DNA of 6,831 nucleotides from NCBI GenBank assembly GCA_027083715.1, contig JALWNR010000153.1, positions 1 through 6,831 of the forward strand, written 5' to 3'. A model generated the notes under the pieces. The model did not search any database, was not told the DNA's origin, and worked only from the letters and a program-made list of their open reading frames with translations. Every line of letters starts with the position of its first letter. Position 1 is the first letter of the stretch. The position numbers were made by a program, and so were the translations under genes. Below are positions 6,574 to 6,831 of the stretch, one piece after another. The DNA comes from Bacteroidales bacterium (GTDB taxonomy: Bacteria; Bacteroidota; Bacteroidia; Bacteroidales; NBLH01).

Positions 6574-6831
6574 TTATTCATATTTCAATGCAATTGCTGG
6601 ATTGGTATTTGCTGCTTTTATGCTGATGTAAATTGTTGTTAATAATACTATTGTCAATGAAATTAGTAAACCAAACAGATACACAAATAAAGACTGCGTG
6701 ATATGATAAGCATAGCCTTGCAACCATTTATCTAACAAATACCAGATGATTGGATATACTGCCAGATTAGCCCAAATCACTGTTTTTAAAATATAAAGCG
6801 ATTGCATATAAACCAGACGCTTTACTTTTGC
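6574..6831 (-). CDS. ABC transporter permease, FtsX/MacB type, C-terminal end (5' part outside window)
   Basis: The frame is open to the right edge, so the ATG at 6805-6807 is internal; 85 residues are visible, beginning AKVRLVYMQSLYILKT. They match the last part of a C-terminal FtsX domain: one transmembrane helix (about VIWANLAVYPIIWYLL), a short periplasmic loop (DKWLQGYAYHI), a second helix (VYLFGLLISLTIVLLTTIYI), then the cytoplasmic end SIKAANTNPAIALKYE. The SIKAA...NP...LKYE ending is characteristic of Bacteroidota FtsX-like permeases, which are commonly about 800 residues with two FtsX domains. With the downstream adaptor it would form a MacAB-like exporter; the ATPase gene is presumably further upstream on this strand. 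The position of the TAA stop (6576-6574) is unambiguous. Confidence 0.88.
   Translation of the reverse strand, partial: AKVKRLVYMQSLYILKTVIWANLAVYPIIWYLLDKWLQGYAYHITQSLFVYLFGLLISLTIVLLTTIYISIKAANTNPAIALKYE

Noticed and set aside
6287..6631. Plus-strand open frame of 114 codons across the adaptor start and permease end
   Set aside because: It runs antisense through two well-supported genes, and its sequence shows no family motif; the minus-strand reading explains the region fully.

Overview
The window looks like chromosomal DNA from a member of the Bacteroidota. It is AT-rich, the gene starts lack a clear Shine-Dalgarno sequence, and intergenic regions carry the Bacteroidota-type promoter (TTTG, about 19-20 nt, TAnnTTTG). 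The proteins also point there: a DUF5686 outer-membrane protein, a secreted caspase-like protein with an ...AQ signal-peptide end, and a free-standing C-terminal transketolase subunit. I see no rRNA, tRNA, CRISPR array, insertion sequence or phage gene. Genus and species cannot be told from this window.

Layout, plus strand: (1) 3-1301, the C-terminal 432 residues of a DUF5686 protein whose 5' part lies outside the window. (2) 1442-3355, a 637-residue exported protein with a LamG/DUF1080-like beta-sandwich, an Ig/CARDB-like domain and a C-terminal caspase (C14) domain with an intact His/Cys dyad. (3) 3599-4102, a small exported YfiR/DUF4154-family protein. (4) 4260-5216, the C-terminal (Pyr plus C-domain) subunit of transketolase, starting at GTG. 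Each of genes 2-4 has its own promoter candidate. A strong hairpin terminator separates YfiR from transketolase, so these read as single-gene units rather than one operon.

Layout, minus strand: an operon enters from the right edge. The last 85 residues of an FtsX/MacB-type ABC transporter permease (6574-6831) are followed after 51 nt by a complete HlyD/MacA-like periplasmic adaptor (5269-6522). This is part of an envelope-spanning ABC export system whose ATPase and outer-membrane partner are not visible. The operon converges on the transketolase gene, and one symmetric hairpin (5237-5268) can end transcription from both sides.

Most of the window concerns the cell envelope; transketolase is the one central-metabolism gene. 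The points most worth a second look are the exported multidomain caspase-like protein and its YfiR-like neighbour, a perfect 9-bp inverted repeat overlapping the -7 box in front of the YfiR gene, a degenerate 7-bp tandem repeat in the ABC-permease/adaptor gap, and the transketolase half-gene without its N-terminal partner beside it. I do not see a clearly new multi-gene system; the caspase/YfiR pairing is the best candidate and is only an inference from adjacency.
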